The notes under the pieces are model-generated. The model ran no database searches, was not told the DNA's origin, and was given only the letters and a program-made list of their open reading frames with translations. Below, piece by piece: positions 17,860-26,084 of a stretch of 64,000 nucleotides of DNA. This DNA is from Enterocloster bolteae (GTDB taxonomy: Bacteria; Bacillota; Clostridia; Lachnospirales; Lachnospiraceae), in assembly GCF_002234575.2 (NCBI RefSeq), contig NZ_CP022464.2, positions 5,580,001 through 5,644,000 on the forward strand, given 5' to 3'. The position numbers were made by a program, and so were the translations under genes. How positions within the stretch are numbered: the stretch's first letter is position 1; every line of letters starts with the position of its first letter.

Positions 17860-17888
17860 ATTTTAGTTGATATTACTATATAAGTCAA
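17860..17888 (-). promoter_or_regulatory. Promoter of the ecf-truA unit
   Basis: TTGACT (17883-17888) and TAAAAT (17860-17865) on the minus strand are separated by 17 bases, about 40 bases before the ecfA1 start. It makes the unit independent of the ribosomal superoperon. Confidence 0.7.
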
Positions 17889-18214
17889 GAGCAGCGGCGC
17901 AATAATCCCGTTACAGGCGCCATGGCTGCAGTCCGACCGTTCACCAGGCACTCTAAAGGGCTTCTGTCATGAGATACCCCCTGCTGCGCCCATTGGTTTC
18001 TGCTTACAGTTTCATTATATTTTTTTCCCATGCCAAAAGCAACTGTTTTCCAGTGACCTGCCCCGGGACGGAATGGAATATCTGATGGCGCAATGCAGTA
18101 CATAACATCCATTATCATTTCTGTTCCGGCCGGTGTGATTTGCTGATACATCAGCAAATGCCGTGCAGAAAGTAATGAGCAACAGACAGCCTGGGATATA
18201 CCTCCTTAAAAGGA
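17889..18214. other. Intergenic stretch without a supported gene
   Basis: No ribosome binding site with a family-like reading frame is visible on either strand. A frame of 90 codons exists on the minus strand but has no recognisable domain. A small perfect hairpin (TTTGCTGA / TCAGCAAA) lies near 18131-18153. The region may be decayed coding sequence. Confidence 0.4.
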
Positions 18215-18256
18215 AAACGAATCCCCGAAGAGCTGCCTCTCTTCGGGGATTCGTTT
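18215..18256 (-). terminator. Terminator of the three-gene wall-protein unit
   Basis: A perfect 18-base-pair stem begins with AAACGAATCCCCGAAGAG and has a 6-base loop. It lies 40 bases after the last stop and is followed on the minus strand by T-rich sequence. It is among the strongest stem-loops in the window. Confidence 0.85.
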
Positions 18257-18296
18257 GTGTTGTAATACACAATAACATCTTTTCTTATCTGACAAT

Positions 18297-19283
18297 TCAC
18301 TGCACCCAGGCCCCGTCATCTCCCACATAATACCCGTCCGGTGTAGTGGTATTGTAATACATGGCTCCGTCGTCTCCGCAGTAATACCATCTGCCGCCCC
18401 AGTCAATCCAGCCCGTCACCATGTATCCGGCGGCATTAAAAAAATACCACCTGTCATCAATATACTGCCAGTTATTTACCGTATAGCTCTTATCCGCATT
18501 GCAGTACCACCAGCCCACCGAATCCCTGAGCCAGGCGCCTTTGTAACTGGATGAGGAGGAACCGTATGTCCTTCTGCCGTCACTGATTTCATCCGCCTCC
18601 TCCGATGAAACATACCAGGAATCGGACTCCTCCCAGCTTCCCTTGTCGGAGGAGCTGTACACGGCCCTTACCTTAAACAGATAGTCACCGCTTTTTGTAA
18701 TATAACCGGAAAAATCATAACTGGTATCCGAGGTTGTAAGTACGGAGGTAACGGAATTATCATTGCGGTAAAGCCTTACCTCGTATTTCCTCGCGTCCCC
18801 GCTGTCCTCCCACGAAGCCATGCCGTCGGATTCATCCCATTCCAGCCCGTAGACATCCAAATCATATCCGCTGTCACTGCCGTCCAGGGAATCCAGAGTA
18901 ATGTATACGATCAGGGTGCTGCTCTTTCTGGTGACCGATGTAACTTTACCGTCCGCCCCTCTTAAATCCACATCACTTTTAGACAGACCGGAAGAAAAAT
19001 AGTAATCATCCTCCGCCTCCACCGTAACCTTCAGCTTTGGCTTATCGCCGTCATCCCATCCATTTTTAGGTTCATTGGTTATCTCTATATCATCCACGTA
19101 ATAGTCGCCGGAATCACAGGTCACATCCACGTCTCCGGAACTGTCGCCCGCCTCAATATTGGACTCCACATCCAGGGATATACTGTCTATCTCTGTCCTT
19201 GTGGATGCCATGGCCGTCCCGCACGTAAGCATCAGCAGCGCCCCTGACATCCAAATGACTGCCTGCTGTTTCAGTCTCCCCAT
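18297..19283 (-). CDS. Secreted wall-binding repeat protein, paralogue 3
   Basis: A 328-residue exported protein with no recognised enzyme domain. It has a signal peptide (1-26), an acidic N-terminal beta-rich domain (about 27-150), a fibronectin-like segment (about 150-215, YDFSGYITKSGDYLFKVR) and choline-binding-type repeats at the C-terminus (about 240-328, WWYCNADKSY, RWYFFNAAGYMVTGWI). It shares this order with the two genes upstream, and the segment ending TPDGYYVGDDGAW is matched in the second. Its ligand is unknown; the repeats suggest attachment to cell-wall polymers. Confidence 0.82.
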   Translation of the reverse strand: MGRLKQQAVIWMSGALLMLTCGTAMASTRTEIDSISLDVESNIEAGDSSGDVDVTCDSGDYYVDDIEITNEPKNGWDDGDKPKLKVTVEAEDDYYFSSGLSKSDVDLRGADGKVTSVTRKSSTLIVYITLDSLDGSDSGYDLDVYGLEWDESDGMASWEDSGDARKYEVRLYRNDNSVTSVLTTSDTSYDFSGYITKSGDYLFKVRAVYSSSDKGSWEESDSWYVSSEEADEISDGRRTYGSSSSSYKGAWLRDSVGWWYCNADKSYTVNNWQYIDDRWYFFNAAGYMVTGWIDWGGRWYYCGDDGAMYYNTTTPDGYYVGDDGAWVQ

Positions 19284-19328
19284 ATCACACTCTCCCTTTC
19301 ACTGCAAACCATAAACTGTGCCTCTGCG

Positions 19329-20324
19329 TCAATGAATCCAGGCCCCGCTGTCATCTACCTGAAAGCCGTCCGGTGTGGTAACTCCCGCCGCCATAGCGCC
19401 GTCTTCATACATGTAATACCATGTATCCTGAATCTGGTTCCATCCGGTTACAGCATAACCTTCCGGGTTAAAATAGTACCATTTGCCCATAATACGCTCC
19501 CACCTGTCTGCTGCTGCGGTCCCATCCTCATAGGTAAAACGCCTGCCCTCCTGGTAATCACCCCAGGTGCCGTCTGTAATGCCCGGTGTATTGGCCCCGG
19601 AGGTAAGGGAACTTACAGCTTCACCATCCTCAAGATAATCCTGCTGGTTTCCGTTTCTTGCAATGGCCTGGACCTCAAAATAATACTGAACCCCCTCCTT
19701 TGTCATAAATGGTGAAAAATCGTACTCGGTACTGCCCTCCACAAGCTGGCTCACCACAGACCCCTGGTCATCATAGAGAACAACCCGGTAGGTGTTGGCG
19801 TACTTAACGGCATTCCATCTGGCAAGACTGGGGTTTGCACTGTCCCAGCCGGCCCAGGCAGTCTCTCCCAGCTGCGCCGCAACCTGGTACTTAAATTTCA
19901 CCTCATATACATTTCCCAAATCTGATTCATAGTCCTCTCCCGTATACTTTTTCACGGAGGAAACCTTTGCTTCATTTCTTCCATTGGTCACACGTAGCTC
20001 CAGACTGTCCCTGCCCAGGCTCCCCGTGCAGCCCAGATACAGGGTTCCTGTCACCTCATTGCCTGCACTCCAGTTCAGGGGAGCCTTGGACCACTCCACA
20101 TCGGATGCCAGCTCCATCCCATCCGAGGAGCCTTCAGACACTTCCACATCCGGTTCCAGGGGATGTACCCTGTCTTTGTCATTGTCGTCCCTGCTGGTGC
20201 CGTCTGTGTCGTACTGGTTGGTAATCTCCAGCCTATATGTGGTTTTAGCCTGAGCACTTATGCTCAGGCCAAATACCATCAAACAAACGGCAGCAGCTGT
20301 AAAACAAAACCTGCCTCTTTTCAT
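19329..20324 (-). CDS. Secreted wall-binding repeat protein, paralogue 2
   Basis: A 331-residue exported protein with a signal peptide (about 1-26, ending SAQAK), an acidic N-terminal domain, a fibronectin-like segment (TYRVVLYDDQGSVV...YDFSPFMTK) and two or three C-terminal wall-binding repeats (KWYYFNPEGYAVTGWN, TWYYMYEDGAMA). The start at 20324 has AAAGGAG 5 bases upstream; the ATG at 20339 overlaps that site. It is 45 bases upstream of paralogue 3 and 88 bases after paralogue 1, so all three probably form one transcript. Confidence 0.82.
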   Translation of the reverse strand: MKRGRFCFTAAAVCLMVFGLSISAQAKTTYRLEITNQYDTDGTSRDDNDKDRVHPLEPDVEVSEGSSDGMELASDVEWSKAPLNWSAGNEVTGTLYLGCTGSLGRDSLELRVTNGRNEAKVSSVKKYTGEDYESDLGNVYEVKFKYQVAAQLGETAWAGWDSANPSLARWNAVKYANTYRVVLYDDQGSVVSQLVEGSTEYDFSPFMTKEGVQYYFEVQAIARNGNQQDYLEDGEAVSSLTSGANTPGITDGTWGDYQEGRRFTYEDGTAAADRWERIMGKWYYFNPEGYAVTGWNQIQDTWYYMYEDGAMAAGVTTPDGFQVDDSGAWIH

Positions 20325-20412
20325 AGCGTCTCCTTTCAACTATCCTTCCTTTATCTATGAAAAATGCCGTCATACTTCTTTTTCCCGCAAATCACTCACA
20401 AACCTCTTTATC

Positions 20413-21663
20413 CTAATGCTGCCATACTCCATTGGCGTCTAACTGGAAACCGCTGATGGATGTGTTTACAGCCTTCTGTCCCTGTCCCGGATAGAAGTAG
20501 TACCAATTATCCTGGACCTTGTACCACCCTTCCACCATGGCGCCGCTTTCGTTCATGAAATACGTCTTTCCGTCAATGGTGAGCCAGCTGTTCTTGACCA
20601 TGGCGCCTTCCGGTCCGTCCTGGTTGGGGTTCATATAGTACCAAATATTATTGGACTTTACCCAGCCTGTCTTCATATCGCCGCTTTCACCCAGATAGTA
20701 CCATCCGCTGTTGGTCTGCTTCCATCCCGTCACCATCTTGCCTGTCTCGTCGAACAGATACCATTTATCATTCCATCTCAGCCAGCCGTTTTTCTGGTAG
20801 TTGCCGTCGGGATATTTAAAATACCATGTGTCACCTTCCTTGCGCCATCCAACGTCCGTGTTTCCTCCGCTGGGAGTACTGCCGTTGCCATCCTCCTGTC
20901 CGGTGCCGTCAGAAACCTCGTCCTCAGCGATATATAAGTCTCCTGCTTCGGTCCATTCGCTCTTCTTGCCGCGCTTCTTTTCCTCCTCTGTGTGGGGAAC
21001 GGTCCTTACCTTAAAGGAATAATCACCTTCCTTGGTCATGTAAGGATAAAAATTATAGGATGTTCCCTTATACTCCTCCAGCTTCTTAACCACGGATGAT
21101 CCACGGTACAAATACACGTCGTAATATCCGGAACCGCCGTTTTCCGGTTCCTCCCACCTGGCTCTTCCCCGGGTGCTGCCCCATTCCGCGTCTTCCGGCG
21201 GGTCGTAGGTCCCCTTGATTCCGTTTGCCCTGATTACCACCTTAAGGTCACTTCCGCTTTTGGAAGCAGACACAAAAGTTCCGCCGCTGACACTGACGCT
21301 GCCTGAACTGTAGCTGCTGCGGAAACGGTAATCATAATTGCTGTTGCTGGAACTCTCCGGCTCCAGCCACACAGTTATCTTTGGCGTATCGCCAATGGTC
21401 ACTTCCTTATCATTGGACCACTCTGCTGACTGAACCCTGTATTTGTTCGATGAAGTGTATACCTTGTTCCCGCTGTCGCTGGAATCTGTTCCCAGGCTGT
21501 CACCATCATTGATTTCATCCCCTGAATCCAGGTCTATATCCACCTTCAAAGAGATGTTCGTGATATACTTATAATCAGATGATGCCATGGACTGGATGGG
21601 CATAGCTGTAATCAGCGTACCCGTGGCCAGGGCCAGACATAACAATCGCTTCATGCTTCTCAT
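20413..21663 (-). CDS. Secreted wall-binding repeat protein, paralogue 1
   Basis: A 416-residue exported protein and the largest of the trio. It has a signal peptide (about 1-28, ending QSMAS), an N-terminal domain of about 140 residues rich in Ser, Asp and Tyr, a fibronectin-like segment (YYDVYLYRGSSVV...NFYPYMTKEGDYSFKVR), a Gly/Ser linker, and about six choline-binding-type repeats. The start at 21663 follows AGGAGG by 9 bases. It is the first gene of the unit, behind a good promoter. A matrix or adhesin role is inference. Confidence 0.85.
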   Translation of the reverse strand: MRSMKRLLCLALATGTLITAMPIQSMASSDYKYITNISLKVDIDLDSGDEINDGDSLGTDSSDSGNKVYTSSNKYRVQSAEWSNDKEVTIGDTPKITVWLEPESSSNSNYDYRFRSSYSSGSVSVSGGTFVSASKSGSDLKVVIRANGIKGTYDPPEDAEWGSTRGRARWEEPENGGSGYYDVYLYRGSSVVKKLEEYKGTSYNFYPYMTKEGDYSFKVRTVPHTEEEKKRGKKSEWTEAGDLYIAEDEVSDGTGQEDGNGSTPSGGNTDVGWRKEGDTWYFKYPDGNYQKNGWLRWNDKWYLFDETGKMVTGWKQTNSGWYYLGESGDMKTGWVKSNNIWYYMNPNQDGPEGAMVKNSWLTIDGKTYFMNESGAMVEGWYKVQDNWYYFYPGQGQKAVNTSISGFQLDANGVWQH

Positions 21664-21729
21664 GAAATTCAACCTCCTCCAAGGATTCCCCCTTGCTGCA
21701 CTTTCCTTGTTTCTTCTTTTCCTGGTTCT

Positions 21730-21759
21730 ATTATAGACCAGGGGACAGTTTTGCGTCAA
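21730..21759 (-). promoter_or_regulatory. Promoter of the wall-protein unit
   Basis: TTGACG (21754-21759) and TATAAT (21730-21735) on the minus strand are separated by 18 bases, about 65 bases before the first gene. Confidence 0.75.
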
Positions 21760-21802
21760 CTTACGATATTCTTGCGATATTTTCACGATTATTTCAGGAA
21801 CT

Positions 21803-21836
21803 AAAAAAACTGCAGACACGATTACCGTATCTGCAG
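21803..21836 (-). terminator. Terminator of the ribosomal superoperon
   Basis: An 11-base-pair stem (CTGCAGATACG / CGTGTCTGCAG, minus strand) with a run of seven T lies 22 bases after the rplQ stop. It separates rplQ from the wall-protein unit. Confidence 0.85.
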
Positions 21837-21858
21837 CCTTCTGCACGATTCAATGGAA

Positions 21859-22395
21859 TTATACTAACTCAATCAGAACTTCCATAGCGCCATCACCCTT
21901 ACGCTGGCCAATCTTAACGATTCTGGTGTAACCACCATTACGGCCTACGTACTTTGGAGCAACGTCGTCAAAAATCTTAGCTACCAGGTCAACAGACTTG
22001 GTATTTCTCTTCTTTCCTGCTGCGGCAGCCGGAACTTCGGTCACTCCGTAGAGAACCTTTAACATCTGCCTTCTGGCATGCAGTCTGGAAGGCATATCTT
22101 TCTTGATTTCCTTCTCTACTTCATCGTATACGGTAACCTTCTTGCCGTCTACAACTTCCTTAACCCTCTTGCCGTCTTTGTCCTTGCGGGCAACCTTAGC
22201 GGTAACCTTTACAGTCTCGAAGTTATCCTTCTCCTTAACTGCCATGGCAATCAGACCTTCTGCAACCTTGCGGATTTCCTTTGCACGGGTCTCAGTTGTC
22301 CTGATGTGTCCATGATATAACAGTGCTGTTACCTGGCTTCTGATTAAAGCCTTTCTCTGATCGGAAGTTCTTCCTAATTTTCTATATCCTGCCAT
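21859..22395 (-). CDS. rplQ: 50S ribosomal protein L17, extended form
   Basis: L17 lies near the peptide exit of the large subunit. The core is clear at both ends (MAGYRKLGRTSDQRKALIRS; IVKIGQRKGDGAMEVLIELV). At 178 residues the protein is about 55-60 longer than the usual L17: a charged Lys/Asp/Val-rich insertion lies at about residues 55-115. The start at 22395 follows GGAGG; an ATG at 22410 overlaps it. It is the last gene of the alpha-type operon. Confidence 0.93.
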   Translation of the reverse strand: MAGYRKLGRTSDQRKALIRSQVTALLYHGHIRTTETRAKEIRKVAEGLIAMAVKEKDNFETVKVTAKVARKDKDGKRVKEVVDGKKVTVYDEVEKEIKKDMPSRLHARRQMLKVLYGVTEVPAAAAGKKRNTKSVDLVAKIFDDVAPKYVGRNGGYTRIVKIGQRKGDGAMEVLIELV

Positions 22396-22429
22396 TGTAT
22401 TTTCCTCCATTATCGTGGAACACCTTCAC

Positions 22430-22610
22430 CATGCTTCTTTGGACTTACTGGTATTGGCGTTTTCGCCCACTTATTCTATTTGGCTCTCTCAGTCATGCTT
22501 CTTTGGACTTACTGACCGGGAGTAAAGCTCCCTCACTTCGTTCGGTCTGTGCGGGAAACGCAAACTCCGCTTCACTTCGTCTGCGCAGCGCTCCCTCACT
22601 GTGTTCGGTC
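22430..22610. repeat. Short direct repeats in the rpoA-rplQ spacer
   Basis: Two different 21-base repeats each occur twice: an identical pair beginning CATGCTTCTTTGGAC at 22430-22450 and 22494-22514, and a 19/21 pair beginning GCTCCCTCACT at 22527-22547 and 22590-22610. They fill a 217-base spacer inside an otherwise tightly packed operon. No gene is seen. Confidence 0.8.
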
Positions 22611-22612
22611 GC

Positions 22613-23575
22613 TTAGTTGTCGTCGCTTGGATTTAGCTGTAAGCCTAATTCCTTTAACTTGGCCAGTACTTCCTCTAAGGACTTGCGGCCTAAGTTACGA
22701 ACCTTCATCATGTCCTCAGAAGTCCTGTTGCACAGCTCTTCCACTGTGTTGATGCCGGCTCTCTTCAGACAGTTGTAGGAACGAACGGAAAGCTCCAGTT
22801 CGTCGATATTCATCTCAAGCACTTTCTCTTTCTCATTGTCTTCCTTCTCTACCATGATCTCAGCGGTCTTGGCATTCTCGGAAAGGTCAATGAACAGATT
22901 CAGGTGCTCGCTTAATACCTTTGCGGCCAGGCTGACAGCCTCATCGGGAGCCAGGGTGCCGTTGGTATAAATCTCAAGTGTAAGCTTATCGTAGTCCGTC
23001 TGCTGCCCCACACGTGTATTGGCTACTGCCATGTTCACGCGCTCCACAGGAGTGTAGATGGAATCAACTGCTATGACCCCGATTGGTAAATCGTCGTTCT
23101 TATTCTTATCGGCGCTGATATAGCCGCGGCCCTTGGTGATGGTAAGTTCCATATAGAACTTGCTGTCCGTGCCGCCGCTTAAGGTGGCGATAATCTGATC
23201 CGGATTCATGATCTCGATATCAGCATCTGCCTGGATATCAGCTGCAGTAATTACACCTTCGCCTTCAAATTCAATGTATGCAACCTTGGGCTCATCGGTA
23301 TCGCTGTTGTTCTTAATCGCTAAGCTTTTGATGTTCATAATAATTTCAGTCACATCTTCCTTAACTCCGGGAATAGAACTGAACTCATGCAAAACGCCAT
23401 CGATTTTTACCTGACTCACTGCGGCTCCGGGTAAAGAAGAAAGCATAATTCTTCTTAAGGAATTGCCCAGCGTAGTGCCGTAACCTCTCTCAAGTGGTTC
23501 AACTACAAACTTGCCGTATCTCTTGTCTTCTGAAATCTCTGCGATTTCAATGTTTGGTTTTTCAAAATCGAACAC
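22613..23575 (-). CDS. rpoA: RNA polymerase alpha subunit
   Basis: Alpha dimerises to nucleate RNA polymerase assembly and contacts upstream promoter DNA and activators. The 320-residue protein has the N-terminal assembly domain (about 1-230, with VEPLERGYGTTLGNSLRR) and the C-terminal DNA-binding domain (about 250-315, LELSVRSYNCLKRAGINTVE). It is preceded by rpsD and followed by rplQ, the conserved alpha-operon order. Confidence 0.98.
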   Translation of the reverse strand: MFDFEKPNIEIAEISEDKRYGKFVVEPLERGYGTTLGNSLRRIMLSSLPGAAVSQVKIDGVLHEFSSIPGVKEDVTEIIMNIKSLAIKNNSDTDEPKVAYIEFEGEGVITAADIQADADIEIMNPDQIIATLSGGTDSKFYMELTITKGRGYISADKNKNDDLPIGVIAVDSIYTPVERVNMAVANTRVGQQTDYDKLTLEIYTNGTLAPDEAVSLAAKVLSEHLNLFIDLSENAKTAEIMVEKEDNEKEKVLEMNIDELELSVRSYNCLKRAGINTVEELCNRTSEDMMKVRNLGRKSLEEVLAKLKELGLQLNPSDDN

Positions 23576-23690
23576 TAATAGCCCCTCCTTTTTGGGTTTC
23601 TATCAAATCTCGAGGGAAATAAAGCACTGCAAAGCAGTGCACTGCCCAAACACAGCCCAAGGCGTAAGTTCGGGTTTTTCATCCTGCAAA

Positions 23691-23720
23691 GTACGCCTGC
23701 CCTATAAAGGACAGGCATAC
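23691..23720 (-). promoter_or_regulatory. Stem-loop between rpsD and rpoA
   Basis: A 9-pair stem (GTATGCCTG / CAGGCGTAC, minus strand) is followed by TTTGC, and a second hairpin (GCACTGC AAA GCAGTGC) lies near 23622-23638. They may be a partial terminator or a processing site that tunes rpoA relative to the ribosomal genes. Confidence 0.4.
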
Positions 23721-23748
23721 CTTGTACAATTTATAATCAATTGTAGGA

Positions 23749-24342
23749 TTACTTGGAGTACAACTCGACGATAAGCATTTCGTTTACTGGAACATCAATC
23801 TCATCCCTGGTTGGCATTTCCTTAACAGTACCGCGCAGGTTCTCCTGGTCTACATCCAGCCAAGCCGGAACCATACGTCCGCCGGTTACTTCCAGGACGT
23901 CTTTGTATCTCTGTGCGGATTTGTATTTCTCCTTCACTTCGATGACATCCCCAGCCTTAACACGGTAGGATGGAATGTTCACTGGCTTGCCGTTAACCAG
24001 AATGTGCTTATGGTCAACAATCTGTCTTGCTTCCTTGCGTGTACGGCCCAGACCCATGCGGAACAGAACGTTGTCCAGTCTGCACTCTAACAGGATCATC
24101 AGGTTAGTACCTACCATACCGTTCATCTTGGATGCCTTAGCATAGTAATTACGGAAAGGTTTCTCTAATACACCGTAAATGAATTTGGCTTTCTGCTTTT
24201 CTCTTAACTGCATGCCGTATTCACTTAACTTTTTGTTTGTTCTCTTGGATTCTCTGTTGGACTTTTTATCAATTCCTAAATAGATTGGATCCAGACCAAG
24301 GGATCTACATCTTTTAAGAACAGGAACTCTATCTACTGCCAC
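23749..24342 (-). CDS. rpsD: 30S ribosomal protein S4
   Basis: S4 is a primary 16S rRNA-binding protein that nucleates the 5' domain. The 197-residue protein has the S4 RNA-binding fold in its middle (RLDNVLFRMGLGRTRKEARQ). The N-terminal zinc cysteines of some S4 proteins are absent, as only Cys13 is seen. In other bacteria S4 represses its own operon. Confidence 0.97.
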   Translation of the reverse strand: MAVDRVPVLKRCRSLGLDPIYLGIDKKSNRESKRTNKKLSEYGMQLREKQKAKFIYGVLEKPFRNYYAKASKMNGMVGTNLMILLECRLDNVLFRMGLGRTRKEARQIVDHKHILVNGKPVNIPSYRVKAGDVIEVKEKYKSAQRYKDVLEVTGGRMVPAWLDVDQENLRGTVKEMPTRDEIDVPVNEMLIVELYSK

Positions 24343-24368
24343 TTTAATTACCTCCTAATTAAAATCAA

Positions 24369-24773
24369 TCAGACTCTTCTACGTTTTGGCGGACGGCATC
24401 CGTTATGTGGAACTGGTGTCACGTCCTTAATGCTGGTTACTTCCAATCCACATGCCTGAAGGGCACGGATTGCTGCTTCACGTCCTGAACCAGGACCCTT
24501 TACCATAACGTCTACGGATTTTAAGCCATGTACGAGAGCTGCCTTAGTAGCAGTTTCTGCCGCCATCTGGGCTGCATATGGAGTAGATTTTCTTGAACCT
24601 CTAAATCCAAGACCACCGGCACTAGCCCATGAAAGAGCGTTACCCTGCGCATCAGTTAATGTAACAATTGTGTTATTAAAAGATGACTGGATATGTGCCT
24701 GTCCGCGTTCAACGTTTTTCTTTACACGCTTTTTTGTCACTTTTTTAGCTGTAGTGGACACTTTTTTAGCCAT
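24369..24773 (-). CDS. rpsK: 30S ribosomal protein S11
   Basis: The 134-residue platform protein lies near the E site and the Shine-Dalgarno helix. The family blocks NNTIVTLTDAQGNALSWASAG and the C-terminal PHNGCRPPKRRRV are clear. It starts 95 bases after rpsM, a slightly longer gap than elsewhere in the operon. Confidence 0.97.
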   Translation of the reverse strand: MAKKVSTTAKKVTKKRVKKNVERGQAHIQSSFNNTIVTLTDAQGNALSWASAGGLGFRGSRKSTPYAAQMAAETATKAALVHGLKSVDVMVKGPGSGREAAIRALQACGLEVTSIKDVTPVPHNGCRPPKRRRV

Positions 24774-24868
24774 TTTAAACTAACCTACTTTCTCATTTTC
24801 TTGAATTCGCTCTTCCTGTTTTTAAAACATGTAAATCGAATTCGGTTACAATGTTGCTAATGAAATTC

Positions 24869-25237
24869 TTACTTCTTCTTGTTTGCTACTGTCTTCCTCG
24901 GACCCTTGCAAGTTCTGGCGTTGGTCTTTGTCTTCTGGCCACGAACCGGCAGGCTCTTTCTATGACGGATTCCTCTGTAGCATCCAATTTCCTGAAGTCT
25001 CTTGATGTTCATAGCAATCTCTCTACGAAGATCACCTTCAACAGTCTGAGTCTCAGCAATTGTGTTAGCCAGCTTTTTTACCTCATCATCGGTTAAATCC
25101 TTAACGCGAGTGTCTGGGTTAACGCCAGCTGCCGTTAAGATGCGGTTGGAGCTTGCTCTACCGATACCGTAGATGTAAGTAAGACCGATCTCAACACGTT
25201 TTTCTCTTGGTAAGTCAACACCTGAAATACGAGCCAT
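24869..25237 (-). CDS. rpsM: 30S ribosomal protein S13
   Basis: The 122-residue head protein contacts the P-site tRNA and the large subunit. It starts MARISGVDLPREKRVEIGL and ends in a basic tail (GPRKTVANKKK). It follows rpmJ by 26 bases. Confidence 0.97.
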   Translation of the reverse strand: MARISGVDLPREKRVEIGLTYIYGIGRASSNRILTAAGVNPDTRVKDLTDDEVKKLANTIAETQTVEGDLRREIAMNIKRLQEIGCYRGIRHRKSLPVRGQKTKTNARTCKGPRKTVANKKK

Positions 25238-25263
25238 GTGTGTAGTACACCTCCTAATTTTAA

Positions 25264-25377
25264 TTAACCTTGTCTCTGTTTATGCTTTGGATTTTCACAA
25301 ATTACTCTGATACTGCCTTTTCTCTTTATGATCTTGCATTTTTCGCAGATCGGCTTTACGGATGATCTAACCTTCAC
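25264..25377 (-). CDS. rpmJ: 50S ribosomal protein L36
   Basis: A 37-residue protein encoded from a GTG start (MKVRSSVKPICEKCKIIKR...). The zinc ribbon ligands Cys11, Cys14, Cys27 and His32 are all present, so this is the zinc-dependent form. GGAGAA lies 9 bases before the GTG. It sits between infA and rpsM and is the first gene after an internal promoter. Confidence 0.95.
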   Translation of the reverse strand: MKVRSSVKPICEKCKIIKRKGSIRVICENPKHKQRQG

Positions 25378-25417
25378 AGTAATTCTCCTTTCTATAGACC
25401 AACAAAGTTGCTAAAGC

Positions 25418-25446
25418 ATTATATCAAACATTTGCCAATAATGCAA
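25418..25446 (-). promoter_or_regulatory. Internal promoter before rpmJ
   Basis: TTGCAT (25441-25446) and TATAAT (25418-25423) on the minus strand are separated by 17 bases. It would start a second transcript for rpmJ-rpsM-rpsK-rpsD-rpoA-rplQ. Confidence 0.75.
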
Positions 25447-25574
25447 GCACTTTTTTATCTATGGTGTTTTATGTTCTTTTCCGGGGCAGGCGGTGTTTGA
25501 CATCACTGGCCTGCTGGAAAACGGAACTCTTTCTTTACTCTGTCTTTATTCTGTCACCAGACAGCCTGTTTACC

Positions 25575-25793
25575 TTATTTATCTCTCCAGATGATTCTTC
25601 CCTTGGATAAATCATAGGGTGACAGCTCAATGGTCACTTTATCTCCTGGCAGGATGCGGATATAGTTCATACGAAGCTTTCCGCTGATGTGTGCCAGTAC
25701 CTGATGGCCGTTCTCCAGTTCAACCTGGAACATGGCGTTGGGTAATTTCTCAATTACGGTTCCCTCAATTTCAATTACGTCTGCTTTTGACAT
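25575..25793 (-). CDS. infA: Translation initiation factor IF-1
   Basis: A 72-residue OB-fold protein that occupies the A site during initiation. The sequence from MSKADVIEIEGTVIEKLPNA to RIIWRDK matches the family over its full length. It is followed by a 197-base gap that holds the rpmJ promoter. Confidence 0.97.
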   Translation of the reverse strand: MSKADVIEIEGTVIEKLPNAMFQVELENGHQVLAHISGKLRMNYIRILPGDKVTIELSPYDLSKGRIIWRDK

Positions 25794-25806
25794 TCTATTT
25801 TACCTC

Positions 25807-26070
25807 CTACTGCCTGCGGCTGCGGATGAAGCCTGCTATCTCCTCATCCCTCACCGCCGCGCCTTCTGTAAGCTTCTTCCTTAAGGTTTCATCGTGCTCA
25901 TGTATGAGCTGCAAGTGTTTCCTGTTCTTGCGTTTCTGTTTACTTAAAGGGTGTTTCCTGCCGTCTGACAGATAAACATATTCCCCTTGGACACTGATTA
26001 TGATATACAGTTCATTTTTGTCGTGGCCTGCTAAACTCTTTACCAGGCCGGCTTCCTTAAACTCTACCAT
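25807..26070 (-). CDS. KOW-domain RNA-binding protein (L14e/L27e-like)
   Basis: An 87-residue protein with an N-terminal KOW-type SH3 fold (about residues 5-45: GLVKSLAGHDKNELYIIIS, VYLSDGRKHPL) and a basic C-terminal helix. Members of this family occur between map and infA in many Clostridia. They resemble a fragment of eukaryotic-type ribosomal proteins, but their role is not established. It lies 13 bases before infA and 14 bases after map, so it belongs to the translation operon. Confidence 0.85.
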   Translation of the reverse strand: MVEFKEAGLVKSLAGHDKNELYIIISVQGEYVYLSDGRKHPLSKQKRKNRKHLQLIHEHDETLRKKLTEGAAVRDEEIAGFIRSRRQ

Positions 26071-26084
26071 AGGGCCACCTCAAA

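Noticed and set aside
17885..18157. 90-residue reading frame downstream of the wall-protein terminator
   Set aside because: It has no ribosome binding site and no recognisable domain, and it overlaps the ecf promoter.
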